From Isoetes taiwanensis (taxonomy: Eukaryota; Streptophyta; Lycopodiopsida; Isoetales; Isoetaceae): a stretch of 64,000 nt of DNA. The notes beneath the pieces are model-generated. The model ran no database searches and was not told where the DNA came from. It worked only from the letters and a program-made list of their open reading frames with translations. Shown piece by piece: positions 26,301 to 38,341 of this stretch. Each line of letters starts with the position of its first letter. The stretch's first letter is position 1. The stretch spans positions 20,415,513-20,479,512 of the forward strand of contig JAJEKV010000014.1 in NCBI GenBank assembly GCA_021234155.1. The letters run 5' to 3'. The position numbers and the translations under genes were made by a program.

Positions 26301-27267
26301 CCAGAGTTTGAAGTGTGAATATAAGTGATGATTACATTCAGATCATTTAACTCTATATGAGCCGAGTAAACCCAATTTATTCTGCCTCTTTACTTTTGCC
26401 ACATAAAGCGATCATACTTTATATGCACAGTTATTTACCTAATGTTGGAAATGTCAGTATAAAGTCTCCCTTGCATCATAGCTTCTATTCAAAATGTTAA
26501 TGACTCTTGAAAAATAGGCAAACGGACATGCATCAAAAGATAACCTTTAGTTCAAAAGCTTTCAGATCCCTGGTAAGTTGCTCAGCATTTATTCCTTCCC
26601 GTGCAAGTAATCTGCGCGGAATATAAGTTAACCACAACAGATATACTTCATCCAATAGAAACTCAAAGCAAATATTCTTCATGTTGCACTAGGTTAAGCT
26701 TCCCCCATTGAAATATGAATCACCATATTAGGAACCTAATGGGCCACAATCTCCTAATGCCATGCACTACTTATGTAAGCAAAAAATAACGCTTTAGTAC
26801 AGGCTTCTTTACACGCATCTCTCATACACGTATTTATCTGATCTCATATATCCTACGGGTCTCTCGTAGACATTAATAAATCCTTTCTTTATTTCATGTT
26901 GCAGTTTGTGTGGATAAGACCATGAAAACAAGAACGGTTGGTTCCAATGAATATTGCGGCAAATGCCCGTTCATACGTACCTAGTAGCAGCAATGGATTG
27001 ACCTGAAGTGTCAAACCGAGAAGTTTTTGCCTTCAACTGTCGAGAAAGAGATTCCAACTGATCTAAACTCCTCTGTTTAAATGTGTAATCAATGTCATCA
27101 AAATTAGAAACGCAATCTCGCTGGGTATGGCTAAATATATAACATAGCAAAACAATTTGACCTACCTGAATGGGAGGAAATGGAGCTGCCGGAGCTGCCG
27201 ATTGCAAGAGCTGAGAAGAGTTATGCAGCAAATCGGCCCAGCTTCTGTTATCCTGGGGACCAGCCAT
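20355..27267 (-). CDS. NUP93: NUP93 nuclear pore scaffold protein (15 exons)
   Basis: Inner-ring scaffold nucleoporin of the Nic96/NUP93 family. Coding exons on the minus strand, 5' to 3': 27267-27166, 27072-26981, 26611-26545, 25997-25938, 24868-24779, 24716-24453, 24392-24297, 24200-24066, 23999-23946, 22532-22449, 22212-22126, 22062-21166, 21066-20885, 20814-20523, 20432-20355. Phases join without a stop to give 859 residues, the usual plant length (about 860). Family landmarks in order: RSWADLLHNSSQLL, EGINAEQLTRDLKAFELKTT, EDVFPVEATSVEEYLQQVHE, EKFMLDTIQSHPAQAALGGS, SYYTKNGKDPLVYPYVLLL, YVQAAAAIGGGAVSWSGN, VPDLLKVALTCLDNTPDTDG and SNWPRDLYEQVARML. Intron 7 has a GC donor (24296). The 70-nt intron 20815-20884 is the least certain boundary. 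Start chosen at the first ATG that gives the family N-terminus. It is the only clearly intact host gene here. Confidence 0.95.
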
Positions 27268-27274
27268 CACCAAT

Positions 27275-27288
27275 AAACCCTAAACCCT
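27275..27288 (+). promoter_or_regulatory. Double telo-box just upstream of the NUP93 start
   Basis: AAACCCTAAACCCT lies 8-21 bases upstream of the NUP93 ATG. Telo-boxes are common in the 5' regions of plant housekeeping genes. It fits a broadly expressed nucleoporin; function here is inferred. Confidence 0.5.
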
Positions 27289-30200
27289 ACAATCTGCATG
27301 GATGGGAAGGTATAAACATCGTCTCTTCTAGTGGAAGTTTCTTTCGTGGATTTTGTGTTTAGCCTAGGCTTATTCCACAACAAGATGCCACATAAGCTTT
27401 TTGTACCTTCATACAAGTGCATTCCCGAAATGGCTAATGTCACTTAACATGCGAAACAAATGCCATTTGAAAATGACCCATATGCCGCCCCTAGGCAGTA
27501 ACCGACCAACCCCTGATATCGTCTATTTCTAGAAGGTGGTCAATGTGGACGATGCCCACCTCGCGAACCTAGCTTACACTGTGGCAATAGGACCGCAGCG
27601 CCTCAAGGTCTATTGGACAAGAGTGCTTAGTGGCGAGCCAGATAGAATGTGCAGGAGCACAGGTGCTTACAGGTGGAAACAGAGGCAGATTACGACAGCC
27701 TAAAGCATTACCTTGACACTTGTTTCCTCTGAGACCCAGGCCCCTGGAGCTGATCAAAATGGCACACTACAAGCAACACATAAATCCCATGCTGGAATGA
27801 GGGCCCACAGCGCTACCTGCATTCACATCTGCGCAGGCTCATCGTCTCCATTCGCATAGGTTCCCAAATTGAGACAGGATTTCACCCTTAGAAGGGAACT
27901 AGAAAACCAAGCACAACGTTGTTAGGCATAAGTTGGAAACCTGTGGATGAGGCTAGTGTTACGTCTGTCTTCTTTCTTTTTTCTTTTCCTTTTTATATTT
28001 GCATGCTGCTAGTTGGCTCTTCTTACTCATATTTACAAGAGGGCAAATTAATAGTAACCCTTTAGGAGGAAACCTTTGGATGTATTTGACTCCATGGTTA
28101 ATACAATGGTGTAGTTGAGATTGTATCTGTTTTGCATAACCATGGTATTTATATGGACATGGTTAATTGGATCAGTACTTTGTAGTAGCATTGGAATACC
28201 TATATATTACTTGTCTACTGGAATTTTTTCCTTTCTACACAAGTTGTTAATGTAGATTGATTTAATAGGATCATGGCATTACTAGACCATTAAAATTACT
28301 ACGTGGCCCATTTGGTGGTTTTTTTCTATTTTACGTGGCTATTTTAACAATTTCTTTATTCTAAAACTATGTATTCCTCTCGATGTTTGTAATGGAAGGC
28401 AGTTGAAATCGGGTCGACCTCGACAGTGATTTGCTATGCTCTACCCAATGCTTTCTGCAGACTATATCATATTAGGGATTTAGCCTTGGGCTAAGCTAAC
28501 AAGGACTCTGGAACAATTGATTTTGAGGATGAATTTTCCCTTTTTGATTCTGATAAGCTGGTCCCGGATGAACCGCAGCTTGATAGGGAAATTGCATTTT
28601 TGTATGTAAATCACAGTTCTGGAAGATTGCATGAGCAAAATAAGGAATATCAGGGCTCCCATCGGCAAGTTTATAGTGAGGATTCCCATTTCGTTCCTGA
28701 AGCAAATGTGCTTGTGTCTGACACTGAAGTAAACCAGGCATTGTAGTGATATTTGTTATAAAGGAAAAGATGCTTAGTAGGAGCTCTAATTCGCCAATAC
28801 ATAAGATCAATTTTTGCAGACATTTTCTGCTCTCAAGCATTATGATCTGAAACAGGGTGATTTCTAAGTGATCCATTTCTCTACAAGTTTATCCCTTTTC
28901 TTATGGAGAATTTTATCAATGTTCTTTGCTGTTGTTATTATTGAACATTTGCTAATGAAGCAAGGATTTTGATAAGATCATAAGGCACATGAATGCTTAA
29001 GTTTGCTGACCCTGTATGGTTTCAAATCAAAGATGTTGAACATGGAAATCTATCTTGGGTTTTAAATGCATAAAACAGTCTGTTCCTTCTCTTTATATCT
29101 ATCTTAGAAGGATATCTATTAAATGATATGTTCCGTAGTGTTACAGAAATTACTGATATATGGAGGTTGTATGATTTATCTCAATTGTTTATTTTGTTAT
29201 TTGTTTCACATTGCTCACTCTATCTTTGTGCAAAAAGTTTACATTAGGCAAACGGTTAATAATCGAGAAGTCTAAGGTACCTTTGGCCCTTGCATTTTTA
29301 TCCAACTATGGCTAACTTTGTATTGGTTGGCTGCAGGTACGAGCTTCTCTTCTTAATGTAATCCTTTTATCCAGTATGTCTTATATAGGTTGCAATTTGG
29401 TAATGGAAGGTGGAGGAATCAAAGAAAGGCTATGGTTATGAAATGGACAAAAAAAAATGGAATATATTGCTCAAACTGGGTGTTGAGATATATTCACAAG
29501 TTGCATTGTTATGCTTTAACATCCTGCCACGATACTCAGTCTCATATTAATTGTTTTTAGTGCTACAAGTGCTTTTGGCAGTTCCATTTTGTGAAATAGG
29601 TAATCCATACCATTGACACACAATGGCCATTTGGTACACTAGTTTTTTGTTGTATCTGCGCTCTATAACAGCTTAGTTGATTACTCTGACTTATATGTGA
29701 TTTAAACTGCTCTAGGAATACTTGTAATATGCTACAATATACCCTAATGATACTCTACATATTCTGATTTTTAATAGTGAATACATCCTTATTGTTGTGG
29801 ATGTATGTGTTATATGTCAAACTTCCCTTTTGGACAAATGCTCTTCATGCTTGTTTATTATGCAACAAGCAATTATCTTTTCTTTTATGGCTTTGAGGAA
29901 AAGGCTCTAAGTTGAATGCTAAGTATGAAATATGATTTATGGCAATCACTTTTTCGCCTTGTACTTGTTAATTTGGTTGAGTAACAATGTTGTAAACTCT
30001 TAAACATGAAGCTTTTCAGCTTTAATTTCTGCATATAGAGATTTGTGTTGGGACTGTTTTGGCTCAGTGATGGTCACTATTCATTTGGGCTTGTCTCATA
30101 CAAGTTTGAAAATAGGACAGAGTTAATAGTAAGATAAGATAAGACAACAAAGCTATTATGCATGAAGATGTGCTTTAGCTAATAAGATGTATTGGCTGGT

Positions 30201-30477
30201 TGCTACCCAACCGCAGCACACAGGGGACTTGGAAATTAAGACCATTCATATGTTTATGGTTTACTTATATCAATTTGATATAAAGCATATGTTGATGGTT
30301 TACCTAAATCAATTTGATATAAAGTTGCATTGACTTAGGTTTACTTGGTTGATTTGATAACCAAAACTTTGGATTAGGGTTTTGGGTGGCATTTTATGTA
30401 TATCGTGGAAGAATGGTACCATCTTGACGTTTGTGGTAGGCTTAACTAGTTCAAAGACCCTTCTTTTCTGGCCCAAT
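27289..30477. other. Gene-free intergenic DNA
   Basis: No supportable gene. The only structure I see is the dispersed-repeat copy at about 29255-29600 described at 8810-9100. Confidence 0.45.
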
Positions 30478-30797
30478 TGATATGGTCTATGGGGTATGGG
30501 ATAAAGCCTGGAAAGGTTGGGGCCCATTGGATAACGATTTCCTTCAAGGATTCGCCCTTTTGGTGCGTTGGTTATCATTAGAGGTGCTAGTGCGTAACAT
30601 TTGGTATCAGAGCCAAGTTTCAATTCCTCGTGGCAATATTGCTTGAGGGCAAGCATCTCGAGGAAGGGGAGGAATTGATACGGCCTATGGAGTATAGGAT
30701 ATAGCCTGGAATTGTTGGGGCCCATTGAATAACGATTTCCTTGAAGGATACGCCCTTTTGGTGCGTTGGTTATCACTAGAGGTGCTAGTATGTAACA
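30478..30797 (+). mobile_element. TRIM: complete miniature LTR retrotransposon
   Basis: Two 122-bp LTRs (30478-30599 and 30676-30797), both starting TGATA and ending TAACA, enclose a 76-bp interior. The interior starts two bases after the first LTR with TGGTATCAGAGCC (30602-30614), the primer binding site for initiator methionine tRNA, and ends with a purine tract (gaggaaggggaggaat). A 5-bp target duplication ccaat flanks it (30473-30477 and 30798-30802). It codes for nothing and must have been moved by proteins of another LTR element. The LTRs differ at about ten positions by eye, so it is not recent. Confidence 0.93.
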
Positions 30798-31132
30798 CCA
30801 ATTGCTTGTGATATTGTATATCATTATATAGATAGACATACAGATCCAATCTATCTACATCTAAATGCCGGTGCTAGAAGTTTGAATCAACATATGAAAA
30901 ATAACGTGCGGCTCCAAAGAGAGGATCTCCACATTTATTTTGCACCCATATCCACATGTATCGGTTGTGATAGAAAAGGACCAATCTTAGGAGATGCACA
31001 ACTTTTTCTTGTGTACTCTTAGTTATAAAGTTATCTCGTATATCCTTTGTGAAGCAAAACCATTCAACGACCAATATTGATTTGTGTGTATGACCAAGAT
31101 TGATCATAACACGCCGCAACAAAGGAGCTAAT

Positions 31133-31290
31133 ACCAAATGGGTGTGCCAATGATGACACCCGGCAAAAAGGGATTAAATTTCAAATGGATGTGCCAATTA
31201 TAATCAAGGCAAAAAAAGGGCCAATCTCAAATGGATGTGCTACTAATAACACAAGGCAAAAAAGGGCCACTCCCAAATTCAAGCACCAAT
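31133..31290. repeat. Three to four copies of a ~54-bp tandem unit
   Basis: Repeats of caaatggatgtgccaat followed by caaggcaaaaaagggcca, with variation. Confidence 0.75.
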
Positions 31291-31652
31291 TATAGTGCAT
31301 GGGAACTATATAATGCAAACGAAAAGAAGAACAAACAGAGCATCTCCATTGTATGTGGAACTGCATCTGGGATAAAAATATTATTCCTAAGCATTCCGTG
31401 CTTCTCTGGCAGATTGTTCATTCTCCGGTCAGAATAAATATGAAGGTCCACTCATTTAGCCATTAGTCAGCCCACTCTGCCCTGTATACAAGTTGCTACC
31501 TCAGACGATTGAACATTGCTTTATCTTGCGTGACAATGTTCATAAAACATCGATATGGATCCAGTCTCGTTTTCAGTTGCATCTCAACAGTCAGCAAATT
31601 CTCTTTGGTTCACTCCATGGATGTTGGCTGAGACTTAATTTACAGTCTTTTT

Positions 31653-34600
31653 CTAAGAGTGAGTTATGTACAAAGTGTGAGGAGTGATGAGGGAGGGATC
31701 CAGCATGTCATCATGTTCATTTATGCCATCCTCCTCAATTTCACTTCTTTCACTGTCACTCGAGGAAGTGCTTGAGTTATCTTCCTCATCACTATCAACA
31801 GATGGTGAAACATTGCCACCACCACTCCCTTCTTCATCCTCTTCCTCATAATTACAAGCCTTTTTAAGCAAATTGAAGTCCTCTGGCGTAGACGATTGTC
31901 AGATTTCAATTTGAAATCATAGCATAATATGGTCACATCACTTAGATTCAACTCATCCCTACAACCCACTTTCTTGGACTTTCTCCCTTTTCCTTGGCTT
32001 CTCATTTCTAACTCATATCTACCTTCAAAAGTATTTTATGAGCGTGTTCCAAGCCAATGAATCTTGAGTTTAGTGACTAAGCCTTCCTCCTTGATTGTGT
32101 CATGTACTTTTGCTATCCAAAGAGGTCGACCTTTGTCATCCTCCTCAGTTGGAAGAGCAATCAGCATACCTTTGGCAATTTATGTGATATACATTGAGGC
32201 TCATTCCTGCGTCTTGGTCTGAGGTACATGACTCGTTCCTCGTCTTCCTCTACTGCAGGTGCTATTGTAGAATTGGCTGGACCTGCCTGGTGCTGGGGTT
32301 GATGGAAGGTGTTAGGCCATTGAAATGGTTCTTGCAACTATCTTAGAGCTAGGTTTTGCATAACAATTTTCTGTTCAAACAAGAAATTTCGCCACCATAT
32401 CCGATCTTCTTATAAGAAGTACTTAAAGCCTGAGGAAATTCCATTTTCAATGGCTTTTAAGGATGTCACTGGAGTACTTTTCTTCTGCTTGGACTCTTTA
32501 GGATTTTTTAGAGGAAGTTTCTCAGCATGTTCTATGAAGCAAGTGCCTGGAATAGATTAAGGAAGCGCAATCCCTTTGGTGGACTCCAGTCCTTAGTTGT
32601 GATGTACTTCTTCCCCTATAAGAAGCTTTGTCCATCCTTCAAGTAGAACTTGATGTGATGTTGAAAGGTGAGATCATTCAACTGGTTCATAACTTATTCT
32701 CTGTCTGAACATTGAGAGAAAACAAACTCTCTGAAGTCGGCAGTTTATTTAAGAAGCTCAATTTGGAACGGGAGTGTAAGAATTTTTAATAATTCGAATT
32801 AAAGTAGGAAGACAAAAAGCCTTCTTCCTTTTAAGGCGCACAGAAAATCTGCTGAACATTTGATCAATCTGATCATGACTGTGGCCTGCAAGTAAGAATC
32901 TGAGCTTTACTTTTCTAAAGATCCCTAGCTCCAGTAACATGGCACAATAAGCAAAGAGTGTTTGGTTCTTGTTCTCCCTTGTAGTACTATCAAGTTGCAG
33001 GTAGAGCACTGGTGGTAATTGCTCTTGCTCGCTCAGGACCTTGTTAAGAATTGTAATTGTGAGGTTCGGGTCACCATGCAAGTTTGGATACATCAAAAAT
33101 ATTTTGCACTTTAGACTTCCTTTGAAGACCATAGCTCCTACAAGGTGGACCTTAACAAAACATTCCTCTGGCACATCTTTAAGAATATTCAAGAAATGGG
33201 GTAGAGTAGTTTTTTTTTTTATCCATTCCATCAATTACAACAGGATATATATTGTTTATACTTGACAAGCTTTCTTCTCTCTGCTGCTTGTTGTTCACAA
33301 TGTTTGGCAAGGTCCTGTTGCACATTATCTGTTGAAGAAATCAGGTCAAAACATTTCTTTAAACAAGTGAGAGAGAAGAGAACTTGAGCTTACTTCTTTC
33401 GACCTATGTCTTTGCAGTTTCTCGTTGACTCTTTAATTCTGCACACCTTGAGCAAACAGACATTCTATGTCTCCTGGGAATTTTCACAAGACTGAATTCA
33501 CTTTTCTACAGACTAGTGAAGTGTGAGTAAGTGATGTGTTGAAACTGAATGCAAGTCTCTTTGTATTCGTTGAAGACATCTTTTTTTGTGATGTTATCTG
33601 TCAAATGATACATGTTGCTATTAGGCAACTTCTCACATGTTTCTCTAAAATATTTCTCCATCCATGACACAGCAGCAAGCGCATGCATGGTTGCAAATCT
33701 TCTTGGTCCACAATGATCATCAATTACTGGGTTTTTATCCAGTGTTTTGTGTACTCGAGACATTCTGGTGGACCCTAAATGGTGGACAACCATAAAGCAT
33801 TTTTTGCAGACTTCTTCACTGTTAATGTAGTGTAAGAAGGTGTTGCGGTCTGGTCTTACATGATAAGTCAAATAGGCATTCTGGTCTGCCAATTAATGTT
33901 ATTGAACTGTAGTTGTCTCTAACTGCTCGTAATTTAGACATGTTAAATTTGTTGATGTAATCCAATGAGCAGCATTTAGTTCTTAAAAGTCTCCTCATTT
34001 TGTGCTTGTCCATAAGGTTTCTTCTTCTTATAGAGGAGCATACTCTCGAACTAAAATCCACCTTGAATTTCTCGGAGGACTGGCTGGAGAACGTGTAATC
34101 TCGTTGCACCTCGTTGGTGTCTTTATCTTCTGACGAGAGTTCTACTCTAGGGCTGACCTCCTCTGCCCTTAGTGGTATGCTTGTAGAAGAAAATAAACAA
34201 CGTGAAACTGTACCCGGATAAGTCGGAGGCATAGTGTTGAATGAAGGAGATGCCATAAGACGTTGTGCCAAGAAATGTTGTTGCAGCTTCTTCACGAGGA
34301 GTTCGTTCAAACATGTCCCTTACAATCGACTGGAATTCTGCAAACCCATGTGTCACCACGGTTGTATGAAGAGGAGTAGATGCTGTGAGGTCATCTTTAT
34401 TTGTAGTGAAGTCGTGGTGGGAGAAGCGGTGGAGAATCTTGCAGTCTTCTGAGCGTGTTGCAGTCCTTGTTTGTCTAAGTGAAGAAGGAGAAACTACAAA
34501 TGGCTGGGGTAGTCTATTCCGAAAAACTTGCTGACGAGCCTCTGTAGTTTCGGAGGATGGAACAAAAGGTGGTGGGAGATTGCCACGTGCAACTGGTGAG

Positions 34601-34821
34601 GCAATGAAAGGAGGGGACGGCCTGTTTCTTACTGGACTTGGAGAGGGTTGGAAAGGTGATGGTAGTCTACTAGTTACTGGACTCGGAGTGTCTTCGAGGA
34701 GCAACAAGAACTTTGTCGAGGTAAGAGTCAGAGAAGCATCTGCGTCACGTGTTCCATCTGAAGTAGAGGTACTAGAGGAAATAAAAGGTGGTGGAAGTTT
34801 GTTCGCGACGCGGTTAACCAT
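31653..34821 (-). pseudogene. DDE-type transposase-like gene with frameshifts
   Basis: Order on the minus strand: a proline-rich N-terminus from ATG 34821 with about five RLPPPF-type repeats; a basic segment (RRRNLMDKHKMRRLLR, ~34030); EEVCKKCFMVVHHLGSTRMS (~33810); a Cys pair in PRRHRMSVCSRCAEL (~33460); VVIDGMDKK (~33225); LYLQLDSTTRENKNQ (~33000); LAGHSHDQIDQMFSRFSVRL (~32860); a PLWIAKV...HWLG segment (~32110); and a Ser/Glu-rich acidic tail ending at the stop 31653. The IDGMD, QLD and GHSHDQID blocks look like an RNase-H-fold DDE transposase core. From memory they resemble a transposon-linked family annotated DUF7869; that is unverified. Frame breaks occur near 34280, 33900, 33500, 33240 and at an 11-A run (33210-33220). 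It is divergent to the ParB-methyltransferase gene. Confidence 0.7.
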
Positions 34822-34879
34822 CTTAAATAACTGCAAAACAATGGGGATGTGTAAGTAACTCAGTGGACAGTTGTGCAAT

Positions 34880-35565
34880 TGCTATTCGAGAATACACAAA
34901 GCTATTCGAGAATACTATTTGATGTGATGCATTTGCTGTGTGAGTGTACAAAATCTATTCCGAAATACACTAGTCTAGCCTGACTAGACACGTCGTATTC
35001 CACTTTACATAGAAAAAGAGAGCGGACCATAGTCTACCTTTAAAAAGGAAAATTGAACGCCTCAGTTGTGTATTCCGGTTTCACAGCTTCAGTCGCCAGA
35101 GCGAGCGTCTTCTATTCTATTTACAGTTGTTGTATTCCGGATTACATAGCGAAAATCATGGACAGGTAAGCATGTGAAGTACATAGTATGTCTTTTAGAT
35201 CTGTTAGATTTTACTTCTTATTCCAGAATAGGCATTTAGAATTTTATGGTAGGCTAAAGTGTATTTCGGAATACACTTTGCCATTTGTATTTAGACAAAG
35301 TGTATAATCCGGAATACCCTTCGCCTAAAGACAAAAGGCAAAGTATATGGAACAAACTTTCCCTTTCGTCTAAAGGGCTAAGTGTATTCCACAATACACT
35401 TTGCCATTTGTCTTTAGGCAAAGTGTATTCCGGAATAGACTTTGCTTAAACAAGAAGGACAAAGTGTATTCTGGAATACACTTTGCTTAAACACAAAAGG
35501 TGAAAGTGTGTTCCGGAATACACTTTGCCTAAAGACAAAAGGCGAAAGTGTATTCCGGAATAAGA
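34880..35565. promoter_or_regulatory. Palindrome array GTGTATTCCGGAATACAC in the shared promoter and first intron
   Basis: Thirteen copies of the core TATTCCGGAATA or close variants start at 34883, 34903, 34956, 35071, 35133, 35219, 35262, 35304, 35396, 35425, 35467, 35509 and 35551. From 35260 the spacing is regular, near 42 bp. Around several copies the symmetry extends through CAAAGTG...CACTTTG and a GCCTAAAGACAAAAGGC linker, so long hairpins are possible. The array lies between the two divergent genes (starts 34821 and 35158) and in intron 1 of the plus-strand gene. Confidence 0.85.
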
Positions 35566-36599
35566 ATTTAGTAGCTTTGGTAAACTTAGTCCTTGTTTTT
35601 GTTAGTTTTTAGCCTTTAACAATCCCTTTCTAGTTAGTTTGGCACACAAAAAAACATGCTTGTGCGACTTTTTTCTGGCTGTTTTTTCTTCGTTTTGCCC
35701 GCATTTAACACATAAATAAGCAATTGTTATTCTGAAATACATTTTCCCTTTTTTTTAACTCTTGACAGAGTTGTTTGAAACATTACTTTGGCAGGCAAGA
35801 ACGAAGCAATAAGGCACCAAAGAAAGTGCTCAAGCTTGTCAAATGGCCACACCCACAGAGAAAGTCGCAGGACACTGAGGAGCCAACAATTTACGGGAAC
35901 TTCCAAACCCAGTGGTTTGTAACCAGAGGTGCAGGTGGAAAATATAGCACATTGACGTTTCTCTATGTTTGCAAAAGCCCTAGACAAAAATGCTATGACG
36001 ACACCGAGTTCGTCAACCTCAGAACAATCAAAGATGTTTCTGAACTTGCCGGTCAAGATGATCAAATGGGGAGGCTTTCTTTCAAGACCTCCCAGGGCTT
36101 CTTTGTAGTTGACATTGTATTTTTAAGAATCATCAGTGTGCAACCAGAAACATTGTACAAGTATATCTCACTTGGAACAAACAAAGCCTAGCTTCCATCA
36201 TTAGGAAGGTTTGTTCCAGTCACAACGAGGACTTTCCTGTTAGCGAGTTCGAACATGAGGAAAAAGAAAGTGGGTCACCTACTGTTAGCACTTATGGGCA
36301 GGACAAGGAGGACGGAAGTTCAGAGAAAGAGGAAGCGGAGCAACCCAAAAAACTTAGCAGGCCAAGAGACACCATCGCTGCTAAGGAACAAAAAAAAGGA
36401 AGGTACAACAGCTCGATATAGTGGAACTCCCTGAGAAAAGCTCAAAGAAAAGAAAAGAAAAAGGAAAAGCACCCGGGGTAGCAATAAAGGAGAAGAAAAT
36501 AGATAAAGCCTCCGAAAGAATGGAGGCAATAAACAGAGAGAAGTTTGTGCAAAGGGTTATATATCTTCCAGTAACTTGCATGAAGCTACCCCCTAAAAA

Positions 36600-36960
36600 T
36601 GAAATTGGTGAAAAGCCACTTCAGGTTCGAAAAATCTAAGCAGACCATCTAAGGAATCTGAAAGACAGACTAAAGAGCAATCCAAATGCTCGTGTGGCCC
36701 CAATAGTTGTCCTTGTTGACAGGGAACAGTGCATAGACCCCCAAGACTATGGCAGGAAAAATGCAGATACTTACATACATTATGTCTTGGGAGGTAATCA
36801 CAGCTTCAAGGCAAGAAGGCAACTCTACAAAGAAAAGAAGAACCCAAGGTACCTCTCCGTCCTGTGTGCTGTTTACTGTGGTCTTACCGATGAAGAAGCG
36901 AAGATCATTGCCAACACCCCACAATGGTGACAACAAGTACAAATTGAATATGAGCTTCGT
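36600..36960 (+). other. ParB/sulfiredoxin-like domain segment
   Basis: The conceptual reading shows EKPLQVRKI, then LKDRLKSNPNARVAPIVVLV, then YIHYVLGGNHSFKARRQLYK, then VYCGLTDEEAKIIAN. This follows the ParB N-terminal fold: a strand with a (V/I)xxI motif, a helix, the P(I/V)VV strand, the (G)GxHxxxA nucleotide-binding loop and a GLTxEEAxxIA helix. In phage ParB-methylase fusions this domain precedes the methylase. An in-frame TAA (36637-36639) interrupts the first strand, and one extra C (36917-36920) breaks the frame after IIAN. Confidence 0.75.
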
Positions 36961-37095
36961 CGACAAGATCAAATTCATGCATAGAGAATATGTTATTTTT
37001 AAGGAAAAGTGCGGTGAGGACCTGAAGAAGCCAACGTACTCCTTGGAGCTTAAGGAGGCATGCACCATTGAATGCTGCCTAAAATATGACAAAGC

Positions 37096-38252
37096 GAAAT
37101 TCGAATGAGAATGAACGGCTTTCTTGGCGCCTGCGGCTAGGGCGGTGGCAGAGAGGGAGATCCGTCCTTCCTCCCCTCTCTTTTCCGGCACTGTTGCAGC
37201 ATCCCTTATCTTATTCCTTGCTCCAGATGCTAGTAGGGTTTTGCTTCTGGATTCATCAGATTTTGGCCTCCAAAGAATGTCCGGAGATCAATTTTGGAGC
37301 TGCTGTAAGGCGGTCTTTTGTGGTCTTGCTGGTAAGCCACTAACGTGGCTAAGAGGCTTGATGATTTGATGAAGCAAAAACTGTAGATTTCTAGCAGCCT
37401 AGATTGTTTCTTGGGCCTGTCTAGTAGTCCATGGATTCTTCTCCATCTCGGCACACTGAAAGGGCGTAGAGCCTATAAGGTGGGGCAAAATTATAGCATA
37501 ACCATAAAGAAAGCAGGTTCAGGTTTATATTTCTTCCAGGAAATCTAATCTTAAGATGGGTCTTCTGATCACGAAGCTTTTTCCCCGTCCTTCTGCTCTT
37601 TCTTGCTAGCAGAAAGATTTAGAATGTTTTCTTGGAAGAAGGCAGAGTAAGTTCTTTGATCATTATTCTATGGATTTGAAACAAGATGACAGATTATTTG
37701 AGATTGCCGAGCTAGGGACTTGATTGTGACCAGGACGAGGCTTCCATATCAAGACCAGATATTATGAACCAGGCTTTGGAGGAGAGCTTTGGCGGCTGGG
37801 CTGTGAGTCTAGCTTTTCAGGTGGGCTGACTGGCACATCCTAACAATGCAGCATCTCTTTTAATTTCTCATTTGGTATCCAATCTGTATAATTGATTAAA
37901 GATTGAAGCACATGTGCCTTCTCTGAGCAGTGCGGGAGACTGCTCAGATTACTCTTTGTCTCTTTTTCTCTTCATCTCTACTTTTGCAGAAGGTTGTTTT
38001 AGAGCATTCAAGATTTATCTGCAGTTTCTGGAAAATGAGTATTTTGCTCCTGTAGTATTCTGTTGTTAAACGGAAGAAGAGGTTGAGAGAAGACTTATAT
38101 ATACTGTAGCTGCAGATATGATTTCGGATCCATATGGGATCATTTGTGCTTAAATTATATCTGATCCATAAGGGATCTTTGTATTGTAATTTTTCCTATC
38201 TGATCAATACAAAAACTTCTTACTTTCAAAAAAAAAAATATATATATATATA
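37096..38252 (+). mobile_element. Non-autonomous retroposon inserted in the ParB-methyltransferase gene
   Basis: It is flanked by an 11-bp target duplication, tatgacaaagc (37085-37095 and 38253-38263). It starts GAAATT, contains CTTTCTTGGCGCC near its 5' end and ends in an A/TA-rich tail (38228-38252). Removing it and one target copy restores the reading frame across the junction (CCLKYDKA continuing with NKRQPFISHDNW), so it hit an exon. It is the same family as 9566-11219 but about 500 bp shorter. Short open frames inside it are not supported as genes. Confidence 0.85.
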
Positions 38253-38341
38253 TATGACAAAGCTAACAAAAGGCAGCCATTCATTAGCCATGACAACTGG
38301 TTCCAGTTGGCTTTCAGAGATGGCAAGGTACGCATGATCCG

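Noticed and set aside
30309-30839. 176-codon minus-strand frame over the TRIM
   Set aside because: It runs through both LTRs of a noncoding TRIM and simply repeats the LTR translation.
34883-35562. CRISPR-like array
   Set aside because: Repeats are short degenerate palindromes with related linkers, in a eukaryotic promoter and introns; no unique spacers of constant length and no cas genes.
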